The translations under genes and the position numbers were made by a program. Source: Phycicoccus avicenniae (lineage in GTDB: Bacteria; Actinomycetota; Actinomycetes; Actinomycetales; Dermatophilaceae). From it: a DNA stretch of 64,000 nt. Below the pieces are notes generated by a model that saw only the letters and a list, made by a program, of their open reading frames with translations, was not told the DNA's origin and did not search any database. Position 1 is the first letter of the stretch. Every line of letters begins with the position of its first letter. The DNA is taken from the NCBI RefSeq assembly GCF_018139485.1, contig NZ_JAGSNF010000006.1:119928-183927 (forward strand), written 5' to 3'. Shown piece after piece: positions 53,045 through 62,094 of the stretch.

Positions 53045-54133
53045 GTGGCGCGGTCGTTCCCGTACGTCCTGCACGTCGACCTCGACGAGTTCCTCGCGGC
53101 GGTCGAGGTACTGCGGCGGCCCGAGCTCGCCGGGCGCGAGGTCGTCGTGGGCGGCCGCGGCGACCCGACCGAGCGGGCCGTCGTGTCGACGGCGAGCTAC
53201 GCCGCCCGCGAGCGAGGAGTCCGCTCGGGGATGCCGCTCCGCGTCGCGGCGCGCAAGGCCCCCGATGCGGTGTTCCTGCCCGTCGACGGCCCGCACTACC
53301 TCGCGGTGTCGGCGGAGGTCGTCGCGGCGGTCCGCGGTCTCGGTCTCGTCGTCGAGGTGCTCGGGTGGGACGAGATGTTCGTCGGCGCCGACACCGACGA
53401 CCCGGAGGCCCTCGCCGACCGCATCCGTGCCGCGGTCCTCGATCGCACGCGGCTGCACTGCTCCGTCGGCATCGGCGACACCCGGGTCCGGGCGAAGATC
53501 GCGACCGACCTCGGCAAGCCCCGAGGCCGGTTCCGGCTCACGGCGCAGAACTGGGCCGAGGTCATGGGCGGACGGCCGACGACGGCGCTGTGGGGCGTCG
53601 GGTCGCGGGTGTCCGCGCGGCTGGCGGCGCTCGGCATCACCACGGTGTCCGACCTCGCGGCTGCCGACGAGGCGGTGCTCGTCGCGGAGCTCGGGCCGCG
53701 GATGGGCGCCTGGTACGGGTCGCTCGGTCGCGGGGAGGGCAGCGCCGAGGTCGACGACACCCCGTGGGTGGCGCGCAGCCACAGCCGCGAGACGACGTAC
53801 CAGGAGAACCTCACCACTCCGGAGCAGGTCGCGGCCGCCATCCGGGTCCTCACCGACCAGGCCCTCGACGACGTGGCCGTCGAGGGCCGACCGGTGTGGC
53901 GGATCGGGCTGAAGATCCGGTACGCGCCGTTCTTCACGGTGAACCGCAGCCGGAAGCTGCCGGCCGAGACCTCCGACCGCGAGGACGTGCACGCCGCCGT
54001 GCAGCGCCTGCTCGCGGACCACCTCGAGGAGGGCCGCGAGGTCCGTCTCCTCGGGGTGCGCGCCGAGATGACGATGCCCGAGGAGGACGACGGCGACGAC
54101 ACCGAGCGCACCCCGATCCGCGGCCGGGTCTGA
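53045..54133 (+). CDS. dinB: DinB2-like Y-family DNA polymerase with Leu at the steric-gate position
   Basis: This 362-residue Y-family polymerase has the first metal site in VLHVDLDEFLAAVE (Asp12) and the second in VLGWDEMFVGAD (Asp109, Glu110). The residue that normally screens the ribose 2'-OH (Tyr/Phe in Dpo4-type enzymes) aligns with Leu17. The same Leu is reported for Mycobacterium smegmatis DinB2, which readily inserts ribonucleotides; the GWDE wording also matches that group as I recall it. The C-terminus ends without a beta-clamp-binding motif of the usual QLxLF type. The GTG at 53045 has GAGGAGGG upstream. It is divergent from hmgA. Confidence 0.92.
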   Translation: MARSFPYVLHVDLDEFLAAVEVLRRPELAGREVVVGGRGDPTERAVVSTASYAARERGVRSGMPLRVAARKAPDAVFLPVDGPHYLAVSAEVVAAVRGLGLVVEVLGWDEMFVGADTDDPEALADRIRAAVLDRTRLHCSVGIGDTRVRAKIATDLGKPRGRFRLTAQNWAEVMGGRPTTALWGVGSRVSARLAALGITTVSDLAAADEAVLVAELGPRMGAWYGSLGRGEGSAEVDDTPWVARSHSRETTYQENLTTPEQVAAAIRVLTDQALDDVAVEGRPVWRIGLKIRYAPFFTVNRSRKLPAETSDREDVHAAVQRLLADHLEEGREVRLLGVRAEMTMPEEDDGDDTERTPIRGRV

Positions 54134-54171
54134 GCCGGCGAGGCGCAGAACGGCCGCCGGTGTGCCGTCGC

Positions 54172-55533
54172 TCAGGCGGCGTCGACGAGTCCGGCGAGGT
54201 GCTGCTCGAGCCGTGACGGCGGGTCGCTCCCCCAGCCGAGGACCGGCGGCGCGCTCGCCCGGTGGCGGTGACCGGTCGGTGTCGTCACCTGGATCTCCCG
54301 GGATGAGCCCCGGACGACCTGGACGCCCCACCCGGGGGCCTCCTTGACGAGGTTGCACCGCGCACAGGCCCCCGACCCGTTGGTGAAGGTCGTGTCCCCT
54401 GCGTCACGAGCCGGGTGCGTGTGGTCGCCCTGGACGATCGGCGCGTCGCACCACGGCGTGACGCACACGTCGTCACGCAGGACGAGCATCCGGCGCAGCA
54501 GCCCGCCGAAGAGCCGACGCCGCGAGTCCAGCGCGACGAGGTCGCGGCCGTCGGGCGAGCCGTACAGCCGGCGCAGCCACACCGACCCTTCGCCGGCACC
54601 CCGCAGCCACGACCGCGCCACCGGCGCCGGCACGGACCCGTGGCCCGGGATCCGGGCCGGCTCGGAGACCGTGCGGGAGCCGTCCCCGGTGCCGAGGAGC
54701 GCCCGGTCGGTCATGACGAGGTGGACCTCCACCGGCTGCACCTGCCCGATCGCACGACCGGAGAGCAGTCGCAGCGCCGTGTCGGCCGCGACGGCACCGG
54801 CGCCGCGTCCGTGCGGTGCCTCGTCCGGGACCTGCCCGGACACCACCGCCGCCGCTCGCGTCCGCAGTGCCGCGTACGCGCCCACGACCTCCGTGAGCGG
54901 ACCCAGCACGGTGAGGTACGCCATCCCGTCCGGCGCCGGCCGAACCGACACCCGCCGCGAGGCGACAGCCGCCTCCGTCCGTGCCACGACCGAGGCCGCG
55001 TCGAGCTCGGCGGCCACCCGCCGGGCCGCCCGGCCCGCGCCTCGCCACCCGAGTCGCGGGAGAGCGTCGGCGAGACGGCGGTCGACCTCGCCGCGGTCGG
55101 CGGCGGACAGTGCCGCCGTCTCCTTCACGACCTCGGTGACGTGCCGCTCCCCCATGAGCCCGCGCTCGAGCAGTGCCATCGTCGCCGGCATCTCGTGGAC
55201 CAGGGCCCGCGCCGTGCCGACGAACCGGTCCCCCAGGCCCGGGGACTCCCGACGCGCCAGCGCGACCTGCGACCCGAGCGAGCGCGCGGCGTCCCTGCGT
55301 GCCGTCGGCCCCGGCGCGGCGGCACGGTGCACCGACCGCCGCAACGCGTCCGTCATCCGCGCCTGGGCCGCAGCGGCCGCCCGTTTCGTCCGCTCCAGCT
55401 CGTCGATGAGGTCGACACGGTCGGCGTCGGTGAGGTCGACCGGATCGAGGAACGCGAGCCCGTCGCGGAAGGCCCGCACGGACGCGACCGCCGCCGGTGG
55501 TCCGACGTCCCGCACCATCACGTTCATCCCCAC
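54172..55533 (-). CDS. DUF222/HNH endonuclease-domain protein
   Basis: This 453-residue protein has an N-terminal helical DUF222 region (residues about 20-200) and a C-terminal HNH domain (CVTPWCDAPIVQGDHTHPARDAGDTTFTNGSGACARCNLVKE, with His and the CxxC pairs). Such proteins are abundant in actinobacteria, and their biological role is unsettled. The start is uncertain: the GTG at 55533 or the ATG two codons later. It is monocistronic. Confidence 0.85.
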   Translation of the reverse strand: MGMNVMVRDVGPPAAVASVRAFRDGLAFLDPVDLTDADRVDLIDELERTKRAAAAAQARMTDALRRSVHRAAAPGPTARRDAARSLGSQVALARRESPGLGDRFVGTARALVHEMPATMALLERGLMGERHVTEVVKETAALSAADRGEVDRRLADALPRLGWRGAGRAARRVAAELDAASVVARTEAAVASRRVSVRPAPDGMAYLTVLGPLTEVVGAYAALRTRAAAVVSGQVPDEAPHGRGAGAVAADTALRLLSGRAIGQVQPVEVHLVMTDRALLGTGDGSRTVSEPARIPGHGSVPAPVARSWLRGAGEGSVWLRRLYGSPDGRDLVALDSRRRLFGGLLRRMLVLRDDVCVTPWCDAPIVQGDHTHPARDAGDTTFTNGSGACARCNLVKEAPGWGVQVVRGSSREIQVTTPTGHRHRASAPPVLGWGSDPPSRLEQHLAGLVDAA

Positions 55534-55634
55534 GCGATGCCCCCTTCCCCTGTGCCCACGACTCTAGGGGTGACCACCGACGGTCACCCCGAGCGAGGCA
55601 CGACCCGATGGTCGACGATGGGTGCGAGGGCTGC

Positions 55635-56198
55635 CTACAGGAACTGGACCGGGTCGAACTCCTCGATCGGGATGATCCGCACCCGGCTGAGCGGGGTCGT
55701 GAACGCCTTGACGTCGTACTCGAGGTCGAAGAGCTCGAGGCCGTCGTCGGCGAGGTGGACGAACGCGCTGTTGCGGAACTCCGTGAACCCCACGAGCCCG
55801 GTCCGCCGCTCCCCGTCCAGCAGGCCCTCGACCTCCTCGACGAAGTCGCCGTCGTTGCTCACGAGCATGACGTCGGCGGCCTCGCGGGTCCGCAGCTCGC
55901 GCAGCGTGCGCTGGATGGCGATGTCGACGACCTTCTCGCCGTGGTCGCCGGACAGCGGCACCGGCCGCCACCCGATCGCCATGAGCGCCTGGACGAACGA
56001 CATCGGCAGCTCGGTGCCGACCGCGAGGAAGAAGAGACCGACGACCTCCTGGTCCCACTCCTCGCGGGCGAAGTTCAGCAGCCGCTCCCAGCGCGGCCGC
56101 TCCTCGGACCGGGGGCGCCGGCCGAGGATGGACACCCCGAGCGTCGCGTCGATGTTCTCGCCGTCGACGAGGACGTAGGTGCGCCGGGAGTCGCTCAT
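55635..56198 (-). CDS. NYN-domain (PIN-like) nuclease-type protein
   Basis: This 187-residue protein has the NYN/LabA-like layout: VLVDGENIDATLG near residue 9 (first Asp), GDHGEKVVDIAIQRTL in the middle, and ADVMLVSNDGDFVEEVEGLL near 110 (second Asp pair). The acidic residues suit a metal-dependent RNase. RNA cleavage is inferred from the fold and no target can be named. It is leaderless and monocistronic. Confidence 0.87.
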   Translation of the reverse strand: MSDSRRTYVLVDGENIDATLGVSILGRRPRSEERPRWERLLNFAREEWDQEVVGLFFLAVGTELPMSFVQALMAIGWRPVPLSGDHGEKVVDIAIQRTLRELRTREAADVMLVSNDGDFVEEVEGLLDGERRTGLVGFTEFRNSAFVHLADDGLELFDLEYDVKAFTTPLSRVRIIPIEEFDPVQFL

Positions 56199-56204
56199 CC
56201 GGGC

Positions 56205-56210
56205 AGCCTA
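56205..56210 (-). promoter_or_regulatory. -10 hexamer of the NYN gene
   Basis: On the minus strand TAGGCT lies 6 nt before the ATG at 56198. Confidence 0.5.
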
Positions 56211-56239
56211 GGGCCGCCCACCGGCGCCGGCCTCCCGGC

Positions 56240-56431
56240 TCACCGGTCCAGGTCCTCCTGCTCGGCGTCCCGGTCGACCTTGGCGTTCGGTCCGGCGGGC
56301 CCGACGTCGGGCTCCCCGGTCTCCGCGTCCGGCTGGCCGGCGGCGGACTGGCTGTCGCTGATGGGCGTGTCGGCGTCGGCCTCGTCCATCTGCTGCACCT
56401 CGGACACCTGGCCCTCGTCGTCTCGGCTCAT
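56240..56431 (-). CDS. Small acidic hypothetical protein
   Basis: This 63-residue protein is highly acidic, has no hydrophobic segment and is probably disordered (many Asp, Glu, Gln, Pro and Gly). No family is recognised. It is called because a -10 hexamer sits exactly 6 nt before the ATG at 56431, matching the leaderless pattern of neighbouring genes, and because the longer upstream frame is antisense to the next gene. It may be pupylation- or stress-related by composition only; I do not assign a function. Confidence 0.65.
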   Translation of the reverse strand: MSRDDEGQVSEVQQMDEADADTPISDSQSAAGQPDAETGEPDVGPAGPNAKVDRDAEQEDLDR

Positions 56432-56437
56432 GTCTGC

Positions 56438-56443
56438 ACCGTA
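56438..56443 (-). promoter_or_regulatory. -10 hexamer of the 63-aa gene
   Basis: On the minus strand TACGGT lies 6 nt before the ATG at 56431. Confidence 0.5.
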
Positions 56444-56455
56444 GGCCACGCGCGC

Positions 56456-56461
56456 TAGGTT
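56456..56461 (+). promoter_or_regulatory. -10 hexamer of the fahA operon
   Basis: TAGGTT lies 6 nt before the ATG at 56468. It would drive both the unknown gene and fahA. Confidence 0.5.
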
Positions 56462-56467
56462 GGCGGC

Positions 56468-57319
56468 ATGTCGTCGACGACCTCGCCGCTGCTGTGCAAC
56501 CTCGTCGACGACGCCGCCGTCTTCCCACCCGGCAACGCCCCGCTCCCGGACGCCGTCGCCGCCCACCGGTGCCACCGGGCGGCCCCGCACGCGGGAGCCG
56601 TGGGACCCCTCCTCGTGCCGGCCTCCACCGCCGGCGACCTCCTGGGGGTGCTCGACGCCGATCCCGGCGACACCCCGCTCCGGGTGGGCGTCGTCGCTCG
56701 TCCCGGCACCGACCCACCGGTGCTGCGCGACGGCCTCGCCCTCCTCCTCGCCGACCCGCGGGTCGAGGTGGCGGGCGCCGAGCTCGGCTGGACGCCCGAC
56801 TGGCGACGGCAGGACCTGCCGGGCTCGCTCCCCCTCGCCCTCGAGGTGCCCCGGGAGCACGCCGCCCGGGACGCGGCCCTCGCCGACATCCGGGTCTCGG
56901 TCGCCGAGGGTGACGCCGTCGTCGCCAAGTTCCGCACCGGCCCGACGCCGACCTGGCCGTGGCCGGACGAGACCGAGCTGGCACACGTCCTCCGGGCGAT
57001 GACCGCCGCCCCCGTCCCCTTCAAGCTCACCGGCGGCCTCCACCACGCCGTCCGGGGCACGTACGTCGTCGACGGCACCCCGGAGGAGAACCACGGCGTG
57101 CTCGACGTGCTCGTGGCGACGGCCGCGGCCCTCGACGGGGCGTCCGTCGACGAGCTGGCCGCGCTCCTCGCCGTCCGGGACGCCCCGGCCCTCGCCGAGA
57201 TCGTCCTCGCCTGGAGCGAGGCGACGACGGCCCGGGTGCGCGCCGCGTTCACCGCCTACGGCTGCTGCACCGTCACCGACCCCCTCGGCGAGCTCGCCGA
57301 CCTCGGCATCTCCCCCTGA
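56468..57319 (+). CDS. Unknown protein coupled to fumarylacetoacetase
   Basis: This 283-residue cytoplasmic protein has no signal or TM. It opens with LLCNLVDDAAVFPPGNAPLPDAVAAHR and later has AKFRTGPTPTWPWPDETELAHVLRAM, PFKLTGGLHHAV and EENHGVLDVLVATAAAL. These conserved-looking charged and aromatic stretches suggest an enzyme, and alternating strands and helices would fit an alpha/beta barrel. I do not recognise a family. It lies 14 bp upstream of fahA on one transcript, so a role in the tyrosine or homogentisate pathway is inferred. Confidence 0.8.
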   Translation: MSSTTSPLLCNLVDDAAVFPPGNAPLPDAVAAHRCHRAAPHAGAVGPLLVPASTAGDLLGVLDADPGDTPLRVGVVARPGTDPPVLRDGLALLLADPRVEVAGAELGWTPDWRRQDLPGSLPLALEVPREHAARDAALADIRVSVAEGDAVVAKFRTGPTPTWPWPDETELAHVLRAMTAAPVPFKLTGGLHHAVRGTYVVDGTPEENHGVLDVLVATAAALDGASVDELAALLAVRDAPALAEIVLAWSEATTARVRAAFTAYGCCTVTDPLGELADLGISP

Positions 57320-57333
57320 CCGGAAGGACCGCC

Positions 57334-58545
57334 ATGACCTGGCTCGACCTGCCCGACGACCACCCCTTCGGCCTGCACAACCTGCCGTACGGCGTCTTCT
57401 CGACCGCCGCCGACGGCGAGCGCCGGGTGGGCGTGCGGGTCGGCGACCACGTGCTCGACCTCGCCGCCTGCGCCGAGCAGTCCGGGATGGAGTCCGCGGC
57501 GGTGTGGCGCGGTGGCAGCCTCGACGCCTTCCTCGCCGAGGGCCGCCCGGCGTGGACCGCCGCCCGCGAGTGGCTCCAGGAGCACCTGACGAACGACGCG
57601 CAGCGCGACTGCGTCGAGCCGAACCTCGTCCCGGCGGCGGAGGTGACGATGCACCTGCCGTTCCGGGTCGCCGACTTCGTCGACTTCTACGCGAGCGAGC
57701 ACCACGCGAGCAACGTCGGACGCATCTTCCGCCCGGACTCCGAGCCGCTCACCCCGAACTGGAAGCACCTGCCCATCGGCTACCACGGGCGCTCGAGCAC
57801 CGTCGTCGTCTCCGGGACCGACGTCGTGCGCCCGACGGGCCAGCGCAAGCCGCCGAGCGAGCCCGTCCCGACGTTCGGCCCGAGCGTCCGGCTCGACATC
57901 GAGGCCGAGCTCGGCTTCGTCGTCGGCGGGCCCCGGACCGGCCTCGGCGACCGGGTCGACCTCGCCGACGCCGACGACCACCTCTTCGGCGTCGTCCTGC
58001 TCAACGACTGGTCCGCCCGCGACCTCCAGGCGTGGGAGTACGTGCCGCTCGGGCCGTTCCTCGGCAAGTCCTTCGCGACCAGCGTCAGCCCGTGGATCGT
58101 GACGACCGACGCCCTGCGGGACGCGCGCGTCCCGCTGCCGGGCCAGGACCCGCAGCCGCTGCCGTACCTCTCCGGGGACACCGTCTACGGGCTCGACGTC
58201 CATGTCGAGGTCGAGTGGAACGGCACCGTCGTCTCCCGCCCGGAGTACCGGGACATGTACTGGTCCCCGACCCAGATGCTCGCCCACCTCAGCGTCAACG
58301 GCGCGAGCGTGAGCCCCGGCGACCTCTTCGGGTCCGGGACGATCAGCGGCGCCGAGCCCGGCACCCGCGGCTCGTTCCTCGAGCTCTCGTGGAGCGGTCA
58401 GGACCCCGTCCGGCTCGACGACGGCAGCGAGCGGACCTTCCTCGAGGACGGCGACACGGTCGTGCTGCGCGCCACCGCCCCCGGGCCGGACGGCACCGTC
58501 GTCGGGTTCGGGGAGTGCTCCGGGACGGTCCGCCCCGCCCGCTGA
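57334..58545 (+). CDS. fahA: Fumarylacetoacetase
   Basis: This 403-residue hydrolase splits fumarylacetoacetate to fumarate and acetoacetate, the last step of tyrosine degradation. Metal ligands and catalytic residues are visible: DFVDFYASEHHASNVGRIFR (Asp and the catalytic His), VRLDIEAELGFVVGG (two Glu) and LLNDWSARDLQAWEYVPLGPFLGKSF (Asp). The ATG at 57334 has GGAAGGA 7 nt upstream. It is the second gene of the operon. Confidence 0.95.
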   Translation: MTWLDLPDDHPFGLHNLPYGVFSTAADGERRVGVRVGDHVLDLAACAEQSGMESAAVWRGGSLDAFLAEGRPAWTAAREWLQEHLTNDAQRDCVEPNLVPAAEVTMHLPFRVADFVDFYASEHHASNVGRIFRPDSEPLTPNWKHLPIGYHGRSSTVVVSGTDVVRPTGQRKPPSEPVPTFGPSVRLDIEAELGFVVGGPRTGLGDRVDLADADDHLFGVVLLNDWSARDLQAWEYVPLGPFLGKSFATSVSPWIVTTDALRDARVPLPGQDPQPLPYLSGDTVYGLDVHVEVEWNGTVVSRPEYRDMYWSPTQMLAHLSVNGASVSPGDLFGSGTISGAEPGTRGSFLELSWSGQDPVRLDDGSERTFLEDGDTVVLRATAPGPDGTVVGFGECSGTVRPAR

Positions 58546-58576
58546 GCGCCCGTCCGGCGGCGTCGGGCCGTCCGCG

Positions 58577-59050
58577 TCAGGCCATCGTCGAGCCGCCGTC
58601 GACGGTCCACGCGGTCGCGAGCGGCACGAGGTCCTCGATGACGACGCTGCGCGGTCCCCAGCGCGTCGGCAGGAGCACCCGCACCCCCGGGTAGTGGTCG
58701 AGCAGCACCTGCCGGTCGCGCCCGCACGGGCCCACCGGCCCGCGTCCGTGGTTGCCGACGGCCACGATGTGGGTCACGCCGCGGGCTCCGGCCGCGCGGG
58801 CCGCACCGAGGGCGACGAGCTCCGCGCACGGACCGCCCGTGAAGTGGTAGAGGTTCACACCGGTGACGACCCGGCCGTCGTCGGTGCGGACGGCGCACCC
58901 CATCGTGTGGACCCCGTCCTCGTCCGGCCCCGCGTCCGTCGCCGCGTCGATGGTCCGGCGCGCCGCCTCGACGAGGTCGACCTCGTCGGCGGTGAGCTCA
59001 CGCGCCGACGGCGGGAGGGCGGACGGCGGCACCGGGGACCCGTCGCTCAT
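58577..59050 (-). CDS. Cytidine deaminase-like protein with altered zinc motif
   Basis: This 157-residue protein matches the small CDA fold. The first zinc motif is GPCAELVALGAAR (Cys75, Glu77 as proton shuttle). The second reads GPCGRDRQVLLD, so Cys109 is present but the usual second Cys (PCxxCRQ) is Asp112. Asp can bind zinc, so activity is possible but unproven; the substrate could be a nucleoside or a blasticidin-like compound. Its ATG overlaps the ankyrin gene stop by 4 nt. Confidence 0.82.
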   Translation of the reverse strand: MSDGSPVPPSALPPSARELTADEVDLVEAARRTIDAATDAGPDEDGVHTMGCAVRTDDGRVVTGVNLYHFTGGPCAELVALGAARAAGARGVTHIVAVGNHGRGPVGPCGRDRQVLLDHYPGVRVLLPTRWGPRSVVIEDLVPLATAWTVDGGSTMA

Positions 59051-59451
59051 GCGTCCCCGCCCGGAAACAGGTCGCCGACGTCGGAGCCGAAGAGGGTGAC
59101 CGCCTCCCGGGCGCTCGGGGTCCCGGCGTCGGGGTCCGCCCCGCCCTCGACGAGGGCCGCCACCACCGGACGGTCGGCCGTGAAGACCGCCCCGGCGAGC
59201 GGCGTCTGACCGCGCAGGTTGGCCCGGTCGGGGTCGGCGCCGCGGGCGAGCAGCCCCCGGACGAGGCCGGCGTGCCCGTGGTAGGCCGCGAGCATGACGA
59301 GGCTGTCGCCGGACCCGTTGGCGAGGTCGGCCGGCGCGCCGGCGTCGACGTACGCGAGCAGGGTCTCGTCCCCGGTCCGGGCCTGGTCGAAGAGCCGTCC
59401 CGCCAGGGCGGCCACCTCGGGCGGCATGCCGTCCGGCAGGTCCTCGGTCAT
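59047..59451 (-). CDS. Ankyrin-repeat protein
   Basis: This 134-residue protein has about three ankyrin units (DSLVMLAAYHGHAGLVRGLLARGADPDRANLRGQTPLAGAVFTADRPVVAALVEGGADPD). It is a short cytoplasmic scaffold, probably for protein contacts. It is co-translated with the RDD protein upstream and the deaminase-like protein downstream (4-nt overlaps on both sides). Confidence 0.88.
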   Translation of the reverse strand: MTEDLPDGMPPEVAALAGRLFDQARTGDETLLAYVDAGAPADLANGSGDSLVMLAAYHGHAGLVRGLLARGADPDRANLRGQTPLAGAVFTADRPVVAALVEGGADPDAGTPSAREAVTLFGSDVGDLFPGGDA

Positions 59452-60215
59452 CGCCGGACGACGACCGTTCCGGCCACCTTGTCGTGCAGCGCCTGGCGCT
59501 TGGGGTCGAAGAGGAGCCACGCGGGGTCGACGACGGAGAGCACGGTCCCGAGGAAGCCCAGGAACGGGACGAGCGCCAGCAGGTCCGCGACGAGCGGCAG
59601 CACCTGGCGACGCAGGGCGACGTCCGCACGGACGGGTCCGTCCGTGCCGAGCGGACGCACCCGGGTCCCGAGGAGCAGCTTGCCCGGGGTCGCCGCCTTC
59701 CAGACGAGGAAGACGACCTCGTACACGAGGGCGACGGCGGCCCCGATGAGGGTGACGGGCAGCGCGATCCCGAGGATCGCGTCGGTGAGCGGGGCGGGGT
59801 CGGGCGAGGGGTCGGTGAGCGCCTGCGAGAAGTACCGCTCGGCGGCGTCGACGACCGGGCCGACGAAGGGCAGGGACAGCAGGCCGGCGACGATGCTCGT
59901 GACGAACCAGTCGACGATCCGCGCGAGGAGCCGCCGCCACCACTCGGCGAGCACCGCGCCGTCCTCGAGCCGGACCTCGCCGGGCGTGCCGACGGGGCGA
60001 CCGTAGGCACCACCCGCGCCCGGCACGCCACCGCTCGGGGCCAGGCCCCAGTCGTACGGGGCCGGCTCGGTCGGCGTGGGCGCCGGCTCGACGGGCTGCG
60101 GGCGTTCCGTGCGCCGGGGCGTGCGGTGCGCCGTCCAGACGATGCCGTCGAAGTAGCGCAGCTGGTCGGCGTCGTCGGGGTCCGGGTACCACCCGGCACT
60201 CGTCGGCGTGCTCAT
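59448..60215 (-). CDS. RDD-family membrane protein with DUF2510 N-terminus
   Basis: This 255-residue protein begins with the short DUF2510 motif (AGWYPDPDDADQLRYFDGIVWTAH, residues 7-30), then a Pro-rich linker and an RDD domain with three TM segments (WRRLLARIVDWF; FVGPVV...; TPGKLLLGTRV). RDD proteins may act as cation antiporters or membrane organisers; the function here is unknown. A CACGAT hexamer 6 nt before the ATG may be its -10. Operon: RDD-ankyrin-deaminase. Confidence 0.88.
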   Translation of the reverse strand: MSTPTSAGWYPDPDDADQLRYFDGIVWTAHRTPRRTERPQPVEPAPTPTEPAPYDWGLAPSGGVPGAGGAYGRPVGTPGEVRLEDGAVLAEWWRRLLARIVDWFVTSIVAGLLSLPFVGPVVDAAERYFSQALTDPSPDPAPLTDAILGIALPVTLIGAAVALVYEVVFLVWKAATPGKLLLGTRVRPLGTDGPVRADVALRRQVLPLVADLLALVPFLGFLGTVLSVVDPAWLLFDPKRQALHDKVAGTVVVRR

Positions 60216-60252
60216 GCGGGCATCGTGTCATGCCCCTCGGCAGGGACCGCCG

Positions 60253-62094
<1,842 letters not shown>

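Noticed and set aside
53040..53045. A LexA (SOS) box upstream of the DinB gene.
   Set aside because: I looked for the actinobacterial CGAAC-N4-GTTCG dyad in 52851-53044 and did not find one.
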